DNA of 14,861 nt, taken from JANXXV01 sp038200305. Its GTDB lineage: Bacteria > Acidobacteriota > Terriglobia > Bryobacterales > Bryobacteraceae. The notes under the pieces were generated by a model. It searched no databases and was not told where the DNA came from. It worked only from the letters and a program-made list of their open reading frames with translations. The position numbers and the translations under genes are program-made. This document shows positions 7,253 through 14,021 of the stretch, piece by piece; within the stretch, counting starts at the first letter, position 1, and every line of letters begins with the position of its first letter. The stretch is from the NCBI GenBank assembly GCA_038200305.1, contig JBBPYD010000150.1:1-14861 (forward strand), read 5' to 3'.

Positions 7253-7821
7253 CCCCACACCACGGACTCGCACTCGTAAATAACTGGTGGGCGCTCGCGC
7301 TCCGCGGCGCCATCGGCGTTCTGCTTGGAATCTTCACATTCCTGGTTCCTGGCATCACCTTAGCCGCGCTCGTGATACTGTTCGGGGCCTACGCAATCAT
7401 CGATGGAATTATCAATCTGATCGGCGCCTCAAAAGCTCCGGCCGGTCACCAGCGTTGGTGGACCTTAGTCCTTGAAGGGGTCGTTGGAATCCTTGCCGGT
7501 ATCCTGACGTTTATATGGCCCGTCATCACAACGGTTGTTCTGGTCTACCTGATCGCCTTTTGGGCAATCATCACCGGCGTTCTGGAGATCGCAGCCGCAA
7601 TCCGGCTGCGGAAAGCCATTTCCGGAGAGTGGATTCTCATACTGCTGGGCGTTATCTCCATCGTATTTGGAGTTTTACTGGCAGCCGCCCCAGTGGTCGG
7701 AGCCATCGTGATCACGTTCTGGTTCGGCATTTACGCCTTCGTCTTCGGCATACTGCTCATCGTTCTGGCCGTGCGTCTTCACGGCTGGGGCCGATCCTAC
7801 CAAACCCTCCCGGCGCGATAA
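7249..7821 (+). CDS. HdeD/DUF308-family six-helix membrane protein
   Basis: The 190-residue protein starts at ATG 7249, which overlaps the stop of the CxxC mini-protein; the frame could be extended to a GTG at 7189, but those residues (AHSRFLRVPQ...) overlap the mini-protein and look non-native. Six hydrophobic segments come in three helix pairs, each with the family's alternation of glycines and a WPxxT/VPGIT turn: RGAIGVLLGIFTFLVPGITL, EGVVGILAGILTFIWPVITT, ILLGVISIVFGVLLAAAPVV. This triple repeat is characteristic of HdeD (acid-resistance membrane protein) and relatives. In enterobacteria HdeD helps survival in acid at high cell density; whether that applies here is unknown. The gene is convergent with the TonB receptor, stops 6 bp apart. 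Confidence 0.9.
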   Translation: MTPHHGLALVNNWWALALRGAIGVLLGIFTFLVPGITLAALVILFGAYAIIDGIINLIGASKAPAGHQRWWTLVLEGVVGILAGILTFIWPVITTVVLVYLIAFWAIITGVLEIAAAIRLRKAISGEWILILLGVISIVFGVLLAAAPVVGAIVITFWFGIYAFVFGILLIVLAVRLHGWGRSYQTLPAR

Positions 7822-7827
7822 AAGAAT

Positions 7828-10134
7828 TCAAAACTCCACACTCATCCGCAAAGAGAAAGCCCGCGGCGCAGCCACCGCCGTCCCCGAAAACAGCCCCGCG
7901 AAGTTGATCACATTTAGCCGGTCCGTCAGGTTCGTCACATCCCCCTGTAATCGCACCGCTTTCTTCTCATGCGTGAACAGATCCGCTCCGGCCGCAACGT
8001 CCAGCGTCCATGACGGCCGCAGCCGGCCGCGTTCCTGATTCACCTGCTCTAGAAGCCGCGGATCCACAGCCGCCGGGTCCACCGTTCCTTCCAGTTCCAC
8101 CGGCAACCCACTTCCATACCGCGATCCGAGCGCGGTCCAAACGTGCCGCGCCGCCTGCCACCGCACACGCCCCTGCACGGTGTTCCGCTGATCCTGCGTT
8201 ACCGGAAACCGGTCCCTCGATTGCAACAGCGCCGCCGAATCGTCTCCAAGAAACAGGCCGCCCGTCACGGGCAACTCGCCCGTCCCATTTAAATTCGAGT
8301 AGCTGAGAAACCCGGAAAATGTGCCCCACCGCGGGATCTCCAGTTTTGCTTCATAACCATGCACGTTCGCCTTCGCGAAAGAGATAGGAAAGCTCACGCC
8401 CGTATTCAGCAGCAGCGAATCGTCTGAAAAGTCGCGGGTATCGCGCCGGAACCAGGTGCCGTCCAGCCGCACATGCCCGCCCAAACTTTTTGAGAATCCA
8501 GCCTGATAGAAATTGCCGCGCGAAGCCGGCACCGGCAACCCCGTGGTCACATCGTTTAACCGCTGCGCCGCAACTGAACTGGTGAGCAGCAAATTCTCGA
8601 TCGCGGGCACCTGAAACGCCCGGTCGTAGGAGGCACGCAGCACCAGGCCGGCCCGTGGCAGATTCCAGGCAACGCCCAGCCGGGGGCTCACCGCCGAATC
8701 CCTCACCAGCAGCCGGTAGCCATCCCAACGCAATCCGGCGCTGAAAGTCCAGTTTCCCGCTCGCATCGAGTCCTGCACATACCCCGCCAGCTCCCGCGAT
8801 TGCCGCCGGTCGGCGAAGCTGAAATTCCGTGGCGTCTCTGGATCGAAAAAGCGCCGGTTCGTGATGTGATACCGGAAGTCTTCGCGAATGGCGCTCCCGA
8901 TCCACTCGCCACCCGCCTTCCAGTCGTGCCGCCCGCGATGCCCCGCAACACTCGCGCCCGTGTAGGCCTCCCGGAATCCCCGATTCTGAAATGCCTGAAT
9001 CGGAGTGGACTGCGCATTGGACCGCAACCCCTCATCTAGATCCCGCACCATGCCTCGCAAATGCAAAAGCATCTCCCCCGGCAGCACGCGTTGGTAAGAC
9101 ACAATTCCCATCGTCTCGTCCGCCGTCCTGTCCTGCCTTTGCCCGGCCGCCTGCTGGCTCACCTCGTTCGGCACTAGAAAACCCGTGTGCTTGCGATCCA
9201 CGGAAACGCGCAACCGGTCCCTTTGAGTGATGTCTTCTTCGAACTGCGCCCGCGCCCCATTCACGAATCCGTGATTTGAAAAATTTTCTATAGCTGGGGG
9301 ATCCAGATACCGGTCGGTCCTGGAACTCTCAACGCTTCCCCCCAAGGCCATCCGCCCCCGCACATACTGGCCCGATGCAAACCCGCTCTCGGTGTCGAAG
9401 CTCCCGCCTTGCAGAGCCGCCCTCCCATGAAAACCCGGCGTCTGCGCCCGCGCCGTGGTCGCCTCCACCACGCCCCCAAGCTTGCGGCCATATTCAGCCG
9501 GATAGCTCGCTGTGAACACATTCATCGATTGCAGCTCTTCCACATCCAGCGGCGGCGCGAATCCAGCCGACCGGTTGTCTGTCAGCGGAATTCCATCCAC
9601 CACGAACTGTGTGTTGTATTCCGACCCGCGAGGATGCAAAACCCCGTTCGCCTCCATCAGCCACCCCGGCTGGCTCTCCACCAGTTCCAGAACGCCGCGT
9701 GACGGCAAACTGGCCCGATGCTCGCGAAGCGCTTGCTGCCCCAGAAAGTACACCGGACCCGCACGGTGCGGATCCAGCAACGTCTCGGAATCCTCAATCA
9801 CCACGGTGGTCTCCGCCGCCGCCACCTCCAGACGAATCCGCAAGTCCAGCGGCGCCTCCGACCGGATCTCCACCAGTTTCTCCACCGCCGCGAATCCCGC
9901 GTGTGAGACACGGACTCGATAAATCCCAAATGGCAGATCTTTGACCGCAACGTTTCCTTCCGGCGGCGTCACCAAATTACGGTCGATCTGCGTGCCGCTG
10001 CTGATCACCCGCACCTCTGCCGCAAGGCCAAGCCCGCTCGCGTCCACAACGTGCAGCCGCAAGTCCCCCGTGCCCCTCTGAGCCAGCAGAGGCAGCGCGG
10101 AAAAGGCAATCAGGAAAATCCGATAATTTGCCAT
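7828..10134 (-). CDS. TonB-dependent outer-membrane receptor with N-terminal carboxypeptidase-regulatory-like domain
   Basis: The 768-residue protein starts MANYRIFLIAFSALPLLAQR, a clear export signal. Residues about 22-108 form a carboxypeptidase-regulatory-like (beta-sandwich) domain (GDLRLHVVDASGLGLAAEVR ... LPFGIYRVRVSHAGFAAVEK). A plug domain follows (about 115-235) with FVVDGIPLTDN and FTASYPAEYGRKLGGVVEA, the latter typical of acidobacterial and Bacteroidota TonB receptors. The remainder is a beta-barrel with alternating aromatic strands, ending FSLRMSVEF, a C-terminal Phe as expected for outer-membrane proteins. It is shorter than the roughly 1000-1200 residue 'Oar-like' receptors of Acidobacteria. 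Substrate unknown; no SusD-like, iron or TonB/ExbB gene is adjacent. The start is 35 bp from the divergent lytic transglycosylase gene, and no strong ribosome site is visible. Confidence 0.9.
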   Translation of the reverse strand: MANYRIFLIAFSALPLLAQRGTGDLRLHVVDASGLGLAAEVRVISSGTQIDRNLVTPPEGNVAVKDLPFGIYRVRVSHAGFAAVEKLVEIRSEAPLDLRIRLEVAAAETTVVIEDSETLLDPHRAGPVYFLGQQALREHRASLPSRGVLELVESQPGWLMEANGVLHPRGSEYNTQFVVDGIPLTDNRSAGFAPPLDVEELQSMNVFTASYPAEYGRKLGGVVEATTARAQTPGFHGRAALQGGSFDTESGFASGQYVRGRMALGGSVESSRTDRYLDPPAIENFSNHGFVNGARAQFEEDITQRDRLRVSVDRKHTGFLVPNEVSQQAAGQRQDRTADETMGIVSYQRVLPGEMLLHLRGMVRDLDEGLRSNAQSTPIQAFQNRGFREAYTGASVAGHRGRHDWKAGGEWIGSAIREDFRYHITNRRFFDPETPRNFSFADRRQSRELAGYVQDSMRAGNWTFSAGLRWDGYRLLVRDSAVSPRLGVAWNLPRAGLVLRASYDRAFQVPAIENLLLTSSVAAQRLNDVTTGLPVPASRGNFYQAGFSKSLGGHVRLDGTWFRRDTRDFSDDSLLLNTGVSFPISFAKANVHGYEAKLEIPRWGTFSGFLSYSNLNGTGELPVTGGLFLGDDSAALLQSRDRFPVTQDQRNTVQGRVRWQAARHVWTALGSRYGSGLPVELEGTVDPAAVDPRLLEQVNQERGRLRPSWTLDVAAGADLFTHEKKAVRLQGDVTNLTDRLNVINFAGLFSGTAVAAPRAFSLRMSVEF

Positions 10135-10169
10135 ATACAGAAAGAGTTAAACCCGAACGATAAACACGT

Positions 10170-10769
10170 GTGCGCCCGGCAATCCTTATTCTCTACCTAT
10201 CCACATCCATTTGGGCACAACAGCCCGCGGACCCAAGCGTCAGAATCCGGGCCGCCATGCAGGCATCGCTCGACCGGCAGCAGGCATCCGTGCGCAAACA
10301 GATCGAAAGCGTTCAAGCGGCTGCACCGGAAAGCACGCAGGCCAGCTTCTCCCCATCGCCCATGCCTGACTTCGCCTGCGATCCTCTACCCGAAACACAG
10401 CTCACGCCGCTGATAGAGGATGCAGCCAAACGCGAAGACCTGCAACCCAACCTCATCCGGGCAGTAGTGCAGAAGGAGTCGGCCGCCCGGCCCTGCGCGG
10501 TTTCATTAAAAGGCGCGCAAGGCTTAATGCAGATCATGCCATCCACCGCCATTCAACTCAGTGTAGTAGATCCGTTTGACCCCAAGCAGAACATTGATGC
10601 AGGCTCGAAATTCTTGAAACAACTACTTACAAAATACGGCGGCGATCTTTCCCTGGCCCTGGGAGCCTATAACGCTGGTGCGGGCCGTGTGGATAAAGAA
10701 GGGGGTATCCCCTCAATTCCAGAAACACAAAACTACGTCGCCGAAATCCTGGAGAAAATGAAGCCCTAA
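10170..10769 (+). CDS. Periplasmic lytic transglycosylase, SLT (family 1-like) domain
   Basis: The 199-residue protein has a GTG start and signal peptide MRPAILILYLSTSIWAQQPA. Residues 24-60 are a charged/Ala-Gln-rich linker. The SLT domain spans about 77-197: catalytic Glu103 in VVQKESAARP, GLMQIMPSTA (118-127) and SLALGAYNAGAGRV (161-174), the three classical motifs. Two cysteines (C70, C109) flank the catalytic segment and could form a disulphide. It cleaves the MurNAc-GlcNAc bond in peptidoglycan with formation of 1,6-anhydro-MurNAc. At this size it is a small stand-alone enzyme without LysM or amino-acid-binding domains. It is divergent from the TonB receptor (35 bp apart) and 39 bp upstream of a DUF1772 gene on the same strand. 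Confidence 0.92.
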   Translation: MRPAILILYLSTSIWAQQPADPSVRIRAAMQASLDRQQASVRKQIESVQAAAPESTQASFSPSPMPDFACDPLPETQLTPLIEDAAKREDLQPNLIRAVVQKESAARPCAVSLKGAQGLMQIMPSTAIQLSVVDPFDPKQNIDAGSKFLKQLLTKYGGDLSLALGAYNAGAGRVDKEGGIPSIPETQNYVAEILEKMKP

Positions 10770-10808
10770 CGCAAATCCGGACTGGGCTATAGAGAATACA
10801 ATGGCCTT

Positions 10809-11240
10809 ATGGCCGTGCTTCAGTTTCTCGCCGTGATGTGCTCGGCCGTCTTTGCGGTGTCAGCCCTCTACGTAACACTCGTCGAGCACCCGGCACGGCT
10901 CAGTGCTGGAATTTCGGCCGCACTGCTGGAGTTTCGTCCAAGCTACGCACGGGCATCGGTGCTCCAAGTCCTCATGATTGTTTTAACCTGCCTCTGCTGC
11001 TTCGGACTTTGGTTGTCTACCCGTCATTGGAGTTGGCTCATTAGCGGTGGGTTGATCGGAGCGTCGATTCCATTCACCTTGCTCGTCATAATGCCGGTCA
11101 ATCGCCTGCTGCTGGATGCTAATTCGCCGCCCACCGAAGCGATGGCGCTCAAACTACTCGCCCGATGGGAACGCCTTCATCTAATTCGTACTCTCACTGG
11201 AATGCTCGGATTCGCAATTCTGTTAGCACATTCGTTATAG
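10809..11240 (+). CDS. DUF1772 (anthrone oxygenase-like) membrane protein
   Basis: The 143-residue protein has four hydrophobic segments. Family-like motifs are VTLVEHPARL after helix 1, SYARASVLQ before helix 2, FTLLVIMPVNRLLLD after helix 3, and LLARWERLHLIRTLTGMLGF leading to helix 4. DUF1772 proteins are four-helix membrane proteins; a few fungal members are anthrone oxygenases, but most bacterial ones have no known role. Another ATG at 10801 is out of frame; ATG 10809 is the chosen start, without a strong Shine-Dalgarno sequence. It may be transcribed with the lytic transglycosylase. It is convergent with the TlpA-like gene, stops 6 bp apart. Confidence 0.85.
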   Translation: MAVLQFLAVMCSAVFAVSALYVTLVEHPARLSAGISAALLEFRPSYARASVLQVLMIVLTCLCCFGLWLSTRHWSWLISGGLIGASIPFTLLVIMPVNRLLLDANSPPTEAMALKLLARWERLHLIRTLTGMLGFAILLAHSL

Positions 11241-11246
11241 CCGTAG

Positions 11247-12197
11247 TCACTGGGCAGCCAGTTCCCGCAGCGCGCGGTGGATCTCCGGAAGTTTCGTCCC
11301 CCCGCCGCTTCCTATATATCGAAGCACGCCCCACCGGTCGATCAGCGCGTAAAGAGGCATGCTACCCGAATCGGTAAACGATTGGAACTCTTGCCATCCG
11401 GAAGTCGCGATCCCTTGTCCAGTGAGTACCTGCGGCCAGGAGGGGTTATGCTCTCGAATGACGGCGCGGGCGGCTTCCGCGAATGGCGGATCGTCAATAT
11501 TGATGGAGACGATATCGGCCGCCCCGGACGCATACACGGCTTCCAGCGGCGCAAATTCGTGAATACAGACGGAACACCAAGCCGCCCAGAAGTCGAGTAG
11601 CAGCGGCCGGGATCGAGGCTGATTCGCGTCGATCACCTGCCCGTCCAGGGTTTCCAAAGTGAGTGGAGGAATCGGCTCTCCCAGTTTCGGCGCAAGTTGC
11701 GCGGCAAGGAACGTAATGGAGGAACCGTCCGCCTCGGCACTCTCCCGATTGACCAGATATCCGCAGAACGGAAAGGGGTTTCGGGCTTCAATGAGACCGC
11801 TGCCATAAAGATCAATGGCCATCCGTCCATTGGAAACCACGACCTCCGCCCGGCAGGGTCCGGCAGGAAGAACTCCTTCCGCCCGGTAATGTGGAACCCA
11901 GAGTAGCGATGAACCCTTACTTTGGACGACATAAGGGAAGCCCCGCACTTCCACCGCGATACTTCCTCCAAAAACAATGCTGTACGTTTGACCCGCAATG
12001 AGAAGCTGATAACTATCATCGAGGCGCTTAACATCTACTGGAATGCCACCAGGCGCGTAGCCGGAAACGATCTCGCCCGCAGCCGCAGTCATGACGGTTC
12101 GGTTCAAACGCAGCGGGACAGTAATACGCACCGGTTCTCCCGCGCGCGCCAAACCAAGAATCATAAGCCAGACGCAGAGCGATCTCAGAATTCTCAA
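11247..12197 (-). CDS. Exported TlpA/ResA-like thioredoxin-fold protein with an extra N-terminal domain
   Basis: The frame is open to 12380, but I place the start at TTG 12197 (MRILRSLCVWLMILGLARAGE): this begins exactly at a signal peptide and overlaps the methyltransferase stop as TTGA. The mature part has about 150 residues of beta-rich sequence of unknown fold (21-165; includes C115 and C145), then a thioredoxin-like domain (168-316): KLGEPIPPLTLETLDGQ, LLLDFWAAWCSVCIHEFAPL with active-site C208-S-V-C211, and the cis-proline loop SMPLYALIDRWGV (P281). Such proteins act outside the cytoplasm as thiol-disulphide reductases, for example in cytochrome c or cell-envelope maturation. The CSVC pair is unusual compared with the frequent CPPC/CGPC, lacking the proline. 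No CcdA/DsbD-like partner is in the window. Confidence 0.85.
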   Translation of the reverse strand: MRILRSLCVWLMILGLARAGEPVRITVPLRLNRTVMTAAAGEIVSGYAPGGIPVDVKRLDDSYQLLIAGQTYSIVFGGSIAVEVRGFPYVVQSKGSSLLWVPHYRAEGVLPAGPCRAEVVVSNGRMAIDLYGSGLIEARNPFPFCGYLVNRESAEADGSSITFLAAQLAPKLGEPIPPLTLETLDGQVIDANQPRSRPLLLDFWAAWCSVCIHEFAPLEAVYASGAADIVSINIDDPPFAEAARAVIREHNPSWPQVLTGQGIATSGWQEFQSFTDSGSMPLYALIDRWGVLRYIGSGGGTKLPEIHRALRELAAQ

Positions 12198-12907
12198 CCA
12201 CTGGTCAACGCTGAGGGGTAATGTCGAAATCGAATACGCCCCGGTCCTGTGCCGGCGCAAATTGGTGGTGCGGCATCCCAGACACATCGGTCGCGCAAGT
12301 AAGCACTCTGGAAGTGGCGCAGGGTAAGACAGACTCCGCCGGGACCGCGACAGACTCGAGTAGATGGCGCCCGGAAGCAACTCTGCGCAAGAAACGCCAG
12401 GTTTTCCCGCAGTGAGTAACGCGGACGATCCGCGTCGTAATTCTCATGAAAAATTGGACCGAACAGTTGAGGCAAGTCGTTTCTATAAAACCTCATGACC
12501 GTGCCGGTGGTTTCAACCAGCCATGCGTGGAAGGACCAGGCGAACATCAGTGCCCGATTACGCGAAGGGAATTCCAAGTACACCCGCCGGGAGCAACGTT
12601 TGATTTCCGCGGCGAAGCGCGCAGGGTCAGGTAGGTGCTCGATGAGGTGGGAAGCGAAAACCAGATCGCAGCCGCCGTCGGGAATCGGTAGAGCCAGGGT
12701 ATCGGCCTTGATAACCGGCACGCGCGGGAACTGCATCGGTTGGTTGCGGTGGAGGCTGTGATCGAAAAGGAACTTCTCGATTACTAAATCCGCTCGCCAA
12801 AACGGCCGGTGTCCGCCTCCGATATCGATGATGAAGTCAGTTTTGCCAATTTCAATCCGGTTCAGTATTTGGCTACGAGTCATTTGAACGATTTTCTTCC
12901 GCACCAC
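12194..12907 (-). CDS. SAM-dependent methyltransferase (class I), possibly frameshifted near the C-terminus
   Basis: The 237-residue frame starts at GTG 12907; ATG 12883 (MTRSQILNRIEIG) with a GGAAG upstream is an equally plausible start. The SAM-binding motif I is FIIDIGGGHRPFW (25-37); IKADTLALPIPDGGCDLVFA and HLIEHLPDP follow as motifs II/III of class I enzymes that methylate small molecules or sugars. FHAWLVETTGTVMRF and FFGPIFH-like residues (about 126-155) are outside the core and may bind substrate. From about residue 179 on, this frame gives a Cys/Arg/Pro-rich tail that looks less natural than the adjacent minus frame, which ends HHQFAPAQDRGVFDFDITPQ at 12205. The chosen frame ends at 12194-12196, interlocking with the TTG of the TlpA-like gene. 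Substrate unknown. Confidence 0.82.
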   Translation of the reverse strand: MVRKKIVQMTRSQILNRIEIGKTDFIIDIGGGHRPFWRADLVIEKFLFDHSLHRNQPMQFPRVPVIKADTLALPIPDGGCDLVFASHLIEHLPDPARFAAEIKRCSRRVYLEFPSRNRALMFAWSFHAWLVETTGTVMRFYRNDLPQLFGPIFHENYDADRPRYSLRENLAFLAQSCFRAPSTRVCRGPGGVCLTLRHFQSAYLRDRCVWDAAPPICAGTGPGRIRFRHYPSALTSG

Positions 12908-12984
12908 GGTGTATGGTGCTTACGCCCACTCGAAACATCGGCAATCATTTACGTTAGCACGGTCAAGCCCTGCGGGTACCGCGC

Positions 12985-13176
12985 TTGATCTCCACGTTTT
13001 CCATACCGGATGAGATCCTGCTTGCCCTGAAAGGCGATACCGGAGACTCTTGCGGACAGGATTCGTATTGCTGCGGCCGTCAAACTGTAAATGAGCGAGA
13101 TGGGCCAGCTTTCACCGGGGCGGCCTCTCAGCTTGCCAGCGAAGAGGAACTGATCCACGATCTCAAGAGTGCATGA
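12985..13176 (+). pseudogene. Frameshifted UPF0175-family (VapB-like antitoxin) gene
   Basis: Pieces of one family lie in alternating frames. 12985-13032 reads TFSIPDEILLALK; the next frame, from 13031, reads PETLADRIRIAAAVKL, followed by TAA at 13088 and then EMGQLSPG; the first frame resumes at about 13117 with GAASQLASEEELIHDLKSA and a TGA at 13174-13176. Put together this is the UPF0175 order: 'PDEhLLALK ... RhAAAVKLYExGxLSxGxAAxLAG'. At least two frameshifts and a stop inactivate it. UPF0175 proteins are usually the antitoxin-like first gene of a pair with a PIN/DUF3368 toxin; here no toxin follows, only a 25-codon frame starting in an ATGA overlap at 13173 and ending within the terminator hairpin at 13247-13249. 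Confidence 0.75.
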
Positions 13177-13233
13177 GGCGATCCGCGATACTTCGCCGAT
13201 CCAGTATTTACATCATCGTAAACCGGGAAAGCG

Positions 13234-13264
13234 AAAGCCTCCGAGAATAGGGGGCTTTTTTATT
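13234..13264 (+). terminator. Rho-independent terminator
   Basis: Stem AAAGCCTCC (13234-13242), loop GAGAATA, stem GGGGGCTTT (13250-13258): nine pairs with one G-T wobble, followed by TTTATT. It lies 57 bp after the broken UPF0175 gene and directly in front of the group II intron. Confidence 0.85.
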
Positions 13265-13709
13265 GTGTGCCGAGCATGTTCGACAGCTCGAAGGCCGTAG
13301 CGAAGCGCAAGGGCGTCGTCGTGAGGCGGGGCTGAAAGAAGCGCGGAGCAAACGTACGAGCCGATGTACAAGAACCGGATCTGAGGCATACGTGCTGGAC
13401 GAGCGGGCAGGTGATCGCGACGTCTATATCCATCAAAGGCACTGGTTGTAAATCCGGCGGTTGCGTGCGGAAGGCGGTTGAACTTACCTCGGGAGATCTG
13501 CCGTTTTTCCGAAAATCCGGACTGAGGAAGGAGTGATCCATCCTGACCGGGCGGCAGAAGTCAGCAGCGGGCATATTAGTCCGAAACGGATGAAGGCCCT
13601 AACCGTGATCGTGGGTAGTAGTGCGCGGCACTCACGGAACCGCCGGGTGCGGACCCGAATGTATGGTGGTGTGGGAGGGAGGAGCCGCGAGGCTTCCCCT
13701 ATCCCGATT
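13265..13709 (+). mobile_element. ORF-less group II intron, class C-like, inserted behind a terminator
   Basis: The 5' end is GTGTG at 13265, matching the group II GUGYG consensus, right after the terminator T-tract. The 3' end carries a domain V-like hairpin (about 13639-13670: ACCGCC pairs with GGTGGT, CGC triad included) and a well-formed domain VI: GGGAGGGAGGAGCC (13673-13686), GCGA loop, GGCTTCCCCTATCCC (13691-13705), with an unpaired A at 13701 as branch-point candidate, 7-8 nt before the 3' end at 13708 or 13709. The stretch 13555-13580 resembles the sequence that usually precedes the reverse-transcriptase ORF, but no RT/maturase frame exists; the element is about 445 nt instead of about 2 kb. 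Insertion directly behind an intrinsic terminator is the known habit of class C introns. The upper part of domain V looks imperfectly paired, so splicing competence is doubtful. Exact ends are estimated. Confidence 0.8.
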
Positions 13710-14006
13710 CTAGCCGCAGCCCGTTGTTGATCCTGCCTTCCTGTGGCAATGGCTTGCCCCAACTACCGAGGCCAACGCGTTGGTGGCCGCTTCCGCCTTG
13801 AAATATAAGAAAACGGAAGCACCCTCACAGTCGAATTCCGCAAGAAGGCTCATACAGGAAATCACCCTCTATCACGTGGTAGGGGTTTAAGATCACAACT
13901 TTTTTCAACTTTCTTTCACTCAAAATAAACCACTTCCGCCGCTGGTCCCGTTCCGTCTCACCCCGTCCATGCTAAATCCTAAGTCAGGCAGAAGAACATT
14001 CCGTCG
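13710..14006. other. Intergenic region without recognisable gene
   Basis: After the intron the sequence becomes AT-richer (notably 13885-13935). I see no open frame with a ribosome site, no RNA gene and no clear hairpin terminator. It presumably contains the promoter of the gene at 14022, but no consensus promoter can be named with confidence. Confidence 0.4.
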
Positions 14007-14013
14007 AAGGAGA
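14007..14013 (+). promoter_or_regulatory. Shine-Dalgarno AAGGAGA
   Basis: AAGGAGA ends 8 nt before the ATG at 14022 and fixes that start. Confidence 0.7.
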
Positions 14014-14021
14014 GCAGCCCC

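Noticed and set aside
13263..13730. Small open frames within the intron region as coding genes or RT remnant
   Set aside because: None shows RT/maturase motifs; the region is explained by ribozyme structure.
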